DNA of 64,000 nucleotides from UBA1672 sp050633505. Lineage in GTDB: Bacteria; Pseudomonadota; Alphaproteobacteria; Micavibrionales; Micavibrionaceae. A model generated the notes under the pieces. It worked only from the letters and a program-made list of their open reading frames with translations, made no database searches and was not told the origin of the DNA. This document shows, piece after piece, positions 61,268 to 64,000 of this stretch (positions are counted from its first letter, which is position 1; every line of letters starts with the position of its first letter). Both the position numbers and the translations under genes were made by a program. The stretch is taken from positions 186,001 to 250,000 of the forward strand of contig JBOEGQ010000004.1 of the NCBI GenBank assembly GCA_050633505.1. The letters are read 5' to 3'.

Positions 61268-62344
61268 TTAATCGCCTAAGGAAATTCCCAGAGAACGAGC
61301 TGTATGTACAAGCATACCTTCTGTCTTTACAACATGGCATTCTTTAATGGCATCCTCTATCGCGACATCAATCACTTCACCATGACGCCAAGCAACCATG
61401 CGCCCATATTTTTCCTCAACCAGCAAGTCCACGGCCTTTACCCCAAACGCAGAGGCCAGCAACCTGTCATTATATGTTGGCCCAGCCCCACGCTGCACAT
61501 GACCAAGAACAGTCACACGGGTTTCAAACCCCGTCGCCTCGGCGATACGAACACCAAGATAATCCCCTATCCCGCCATACCTTGTCTCTCCACCATGATA
61601 AACAACTTCATGCTTCTTACCATCCGGCGTACGCACAGCCTCAGACACAACAACCAATGCAAAGTTACGCCCACTTTTTTTAACCGACTGAATTTTTTCT
61701 GCAATTGCCTCTACAGAATACGATATTTCAGGAATCAGGATAACATCCGCGCCACCGGCAATCCCGCAATTGAGAGCAATATGCCCCGCATCACGCCCCA
61801 TAACCTCTAGAATCATAACGCGATCATGGCTCGCCGCCGTCGGCTGCAAACGATCCAACGCCTCTGTTGCCACGGCAACGGCTGTATCATAACCTACTGC
61901 AAAATCAGTCATGTTGACATCATTGTCTATCGTTTTGGGAATACCAACAAAATTAAGACCACCCTGCTTTACAAGACGATTTAAGATATCAAAGCTTCCG
62001 TCACCACCAATACCAATGATCGATTCAACATCAAGCCCCTTTAGCGCTGCAATCAGCTCATCCGAGCGATCAACAACTTGCCCGTCATCCATCTCATAGG
62101 CAAACGGATTTCGGGAATTGGTCGTACCAAGAACCGTTCCGCCCATACGCATAACCGTTCCGTCAAAATCATCCGGTGACAGCATCCGATAACGGGGTGG
62201 TGTATCCAATAACCCCGCCGTTCCGTTTTCTATACCGATGATTTCCCATCCAAGACCATGTGCACGCAGTACCGCCGCACGCATAACTGCATTTAAACCT
62301 GCACAATCACCACCACTTGTAAAAATTGCTATACGCTTAGACAT
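61268..62344 (-). CDS. pfkA: 6-phosphofructokinase
   Basis: Phosphorylates fructose-6-phosphate in glycolysis. The 358 residues have TSGGDCAGLNAVMRAAV (9-25), IIGIGGDGSFD (109-119) and GIPKTIDNDVNMTDFAVGYDTA (134-155). Residue 116 is Gly in GGDGS, as in ATP-dependent enzymes, while residue 137 is Lys (PKTIDND), which is typical of pyrophosphate-type or group III enzymes; the mixed pattern is known in group III. The phosphoryl donor is most likely ATP. It opposes GlpX. No regulation is visible; the 154-bp upstream gap to the PH-domain genes holds nothing clear. Confidence 0.92.
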   Translation of the reverse strand: MSKRIAIFTSGGDCAGLNAVMRAAVLRAHGLGWEIIGIENGTAGLLDTPPRYRMLSPDDFDGTVMRMGGTVLGTTNSRNPFAYEMDDGQVVDRSDELIAALKGLDVESIIGIGGDGSFDILNRLVKQGGLNFVGIPKTIDNDVNMTDFAVGYDTAVAVATEALDRLQPTAASHDRVMILEVMGRDAGHIALNCGIAGGADVILIPEISYSVEAIAEKIQSVKKSGRNFALVVVSEAVRTPDGKKHEVVYHGGETRYGGIGDYLGVRIAEATGFETRVTVLGHVQRGAGPTYNDRLLASAFGVKAVDLLVEEKYGRMVAWRHGEVIDVAIEDAIKECHVVKTEGMLVHTARSLGISLGD

Positions 62345-62558
62345 AGTTTTTTTGCCTCACTTTATTGTTTAACGACCCGATAGAATCACATGAACGAGGT
62401 CAAAGAATACACCAAGCCTACATGATTTCAAATGATGCAGAGCACAAACATAATAAGCATTCATTTTTTCATGTCCAAACAATGGATTATATGATAGTAT
62501 TAAGTTCTGCTTTTAAAACTGACTATCGATGGCACAACACTAAAAAGAATTATCTACC

Positions 62559-62765
62559 ATGCAAGAAGACCAAGAAGAGCTCCGCCAGAAACTCGCGGAA
62601 TACAGAGTTGAACACACTGCGCTCGACGAACTCATTGAAAAAGTTATGGATAGCGATACCCCCGTTAATCTGCTCCATATGCAACAGCTTAAAAAGAAAA
62701 AGCTATGGCTGAAAGATATGATTCAACAAATTGAGAGTGCCTTGATTGATGATATTATTGCATAG
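62559..62765 (+). CDS. DUF465/YdcH family protein
   Basis: A 68-residue helical protein: LRQKLAEYRVEHTALDELIEKVMDS then LLHMQQLKKKKLWLKDMIQQIES. This is the DUF465 pattern of two helices that form a short coiled coil. Its function is unknown; many alphaproteobacteria have several copies. It lies 65 bp before purE. The 214-bp gap to pfkA holds its promoter region but no clear element. Confidence 0.85.
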   Translation: MQEDQEELRQKLAEYRVEHTALDELIEKVMDSDTPVNLLHMQQLKKKKLWLKDMIQQIESALIDDIIA

Positions 62766-62830
62766 ATTTTTACGCGGATAAGCTTTTTTATCCTCTTGCT
62801 TCCCACTCCTCTTTTTCCTATAACACCCTT

Positions 62831-63328
62831 ATGACACATACAGATAAAAACCCGCTTGTCGGGGTTATCATGGGATCTCAATCAGATTGGGATACTATGA
62901 AAGAGGCACATGATATTCTTCATACACTCGACATTCCGCATGAATGCCGTATCGTTTCTGCGCATCGCACACCAGAGCGCATGTTTGAATACGCGAAAGA
63001 AGCAAGGGATAGAGGAATCAAAGCAATCATTGCAGGCGCCGGTGGTGCGGCGCACCTGCCCGGTATGGTCGCAAGCCTGACCCCCCTGCCTGTTTTCGGC
63101 GTCCCCGTAGAAAGCAAAGCATTAAAAGGAATGGATAGCCTTCTTTCAATTGCACAAATGCCTGGTGGCGTTCCGGTCGGTACACTCGCCATTGGCAAGG
63201 CTGGCGCGAAAAATGCAGCCCTTATTGCCGCATCCGTTCTGGGGACATCAAATCAAGATATCATGGAAAGACTGATTGAGTATCGTAGTACACAAACCAA
63301 TAGCGTTGCAGAAACACCAACAGATTAA
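62831..63328 (+). CDS. purE: 5-(carboxyamino)imidazole ribonucleotide mutase
   Basis: Rearranges N5-CAIR to CAIR in purine synthesis. The 165 residues show VGVIMGSQSDWDTMKEAHDIL, RIVSAHRTPERMFEYA with the catalytic His, IIAGAGGAAHLPGMVAS, MPGGVPVGTLAIGKAGAKNAAL. Length and motifs are those of class I PurE, which needs PurK as partner. PurK starts 4 bp later, so the two form an operon. Confidence 0.97.
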   Translation: MTHTDKNPLVGVIMGSQSDWDTMKEAHDILHTLDIPHECRIVSAHRTPERMFEYAKEARDRGIKAIIAGAGGAAHLPGMVASLTPLPVFGVPVESKALKGMDSLLSIAQMPGGVPVGTLAIGKAGAKNAALIAASVLGTSNQDIMERLIEYRSTQTNSVAETPTD

Positions 63329-63332
63329 ACAA

Positions 63333-64000
63333 ATGAACACACAAATCACACTTGGAATACTTGGGGGCGGACAGCTTGGCCGGATGAGTACAATGGCTGC
63401 TGCTCGCCTTGGGATTTCTGTGATCATATTCTGCCCGGAAGAAAATAGTCCTGCATCCCATGTTGCCAAAGAAACTATTGTGGCTGCATACGATGATAAA
63501 GAGGCATTAAAGAAATTCATTGAAAAAACAGATGTCATCTCATATGAGTTCGAGAACATTCCCGTTGAAACAATCTCATATATAGAATCGTTAAAACCCA
63601 AATCAATCTTTCCTGAAAAAGCATTATTGGATGTGTCTCAGGATCGTATCAAGGAAAAGAGTTTCCTAAACGAGAATAATATACGCACTGCCCGATGGTC
63701 TCCTGTTGCGACAAGAGAAGACATTGCATCTGTACTCTCTGACTGGAGGGCTGACAGCTTTATCCTGAAAACTGCACGTTTTGGTTATGACGGTAAAGGG
63801 CAAATAAAATGTGATACCAAGGGTTTCGAAAACAATTCCGAGCTCAATTTGTTTTTAGAGAACACGAAAAAACAAGACCTCATCATGGAAGAGGTTGTCG
63901 ACTTCTCTTGCGAAACTTCTGTAATAATAGCACGAGATAAAGATGGAAAAACAGAGGTTTATGGCCCAATGCTCAATGAGCATAAAAACCACATCCTTCA
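63333..64000 (+). CDS. purK: 5-(carboxyamino)imidazole ribonucleotide synthase (3' end outside window)
   Basis: ATP-grasp enzyme that makes N5-CAIR from AIR, bicarbonate and ATP. About 222 codons are visible from the ATG at 63333, with no stop before the window ends. The start LGILGGGQLGRMSTMAAARLG, FEFENIP-type loop (SYEFENIPVETI), QDRIKEKSFL and ILKTARFGYDGKGQ, then the EEVVDFSCETSVI segment, are the PurK signatures. It directly follows purE, its usual partner. Confidence 0.95.
   Translation, partial: MNTQITLGILGGGQLGRMSTMAAARLGISVIIFCPEENSPASHVAKETIVAAYDDKEALKKFIEKTDVISYEFENIPVETISYIESLKPKSIFPEKALLDVSQDRIKEKSFLNENNIRTARWSPVATREDIASVLSDWRADSFILKTARFGYDGKGQIKCDTKGFENNSELNLFLENTKKQDLIMEEVVDFSCETSVIIARDKDGKTEVYGPMLNEHKNHIL

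Noticed and set aside
1..64000. CRISPR arrays, toxin-antitoxin or phage-defence loci
   Set aside because: No regularly spaced repeats and no proteins with such signatures were seen; nearly all genes fit housekeeping or envelope functions.

Overview
The window is almost entirely core chromosome of an AT-leaning alphaproteobacterium, roughly 40-45 % GC by eye. Several gene orders are typical of that class: CBP3 chaperone - YceD/DUF177 - rpmF - plsX - fabH - ihfA - MerR with a divergent BamE/OmlA lipoprotein (32.5-37.8 kb); LdtR-type MarR - DUF6898 - rpiB - glyA - nrdR - ribD - ribE - ribBX - ribH - nusB with hemB divergent (38.4-46.3 kb); and hom - glpX - recJ (21.6-26.2 kb). The organism makes polyhydroxyalkanoate (PhaC), builds an LPS outer membrane (LptD, BamE), is probably flagellated (MotA/MotB) and uses Tat export. 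I cannot name the genus from the sequence.

Layout. 0-3 kb: the end of a YHS-domain protein, a divergent ArsR regulator and permease sharing a clear operator, then a scar in which a fragment of an RTX-like gene and the C-terminal half of a large serine recombinase meet next to tRNA-Leu(UAG). 3-13 kb: an unknown exported protein, glnA, a stand-alone receiver, tRNA-His, a vitamin-K-carboxylase-like HTTM membrane protein, nnrD, parE and a YdbH-like protein. 13-21 kb: a coiled-coil membrane protein, an SLC13/TrkA-C transporter, lptD, an RhlE helicase, gshB and hisI. 21-28 kb: a His-rich membrane protein behind a Zur-like palindrome, recJ, a small unknown gene with its own strong promoter, glpX, hom and phaC. 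28-33 kb: gamma-carbonic anhydrase-like protein, a secreted protein, rpsI/rplM, a cysteine-less thioredoxin-fold protein, sseA, tRNA-Pro and the MerR/ihfA block. 33-46 kb: lipid, ribosome, riboflavin, one-carbon and haem genes. 46-64 kb: motAB, parC/recO, an Ldh-family dehydrogenase/aspartate dehydrogenase/phosphatase cassette, folK/folP, a Tat-exported DUF882 peptidase and an L,D-transpeptidase, ilvD, paired bacterial PH-domain proteins, pfkA, a DUF465 protein, purE and the start of purK.

The genes serve ordinary metabolism: nitrogen assimilation, riboflavin, one-carbon units, folate, purines, branched-chain and aspartate-family amino acids, both directions of the fructose-6-P/fructose-1,6-bisP step, and envelope biogenesis. 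I saw no CRISPR array, rRNA operon, intact prophage, intact insertion sequence or defence island. The least ordinary items are the recombinase/RTX scar, the Zur-like operator with its His-rich protein, the HTTM protein, the cysteine-less peroxiredoxin-like protein, the RibBX fusion and a few small unknown genes. No convincing new multi-gene system was found. Function calls rest on remembered family signatures, since no database search was possible.
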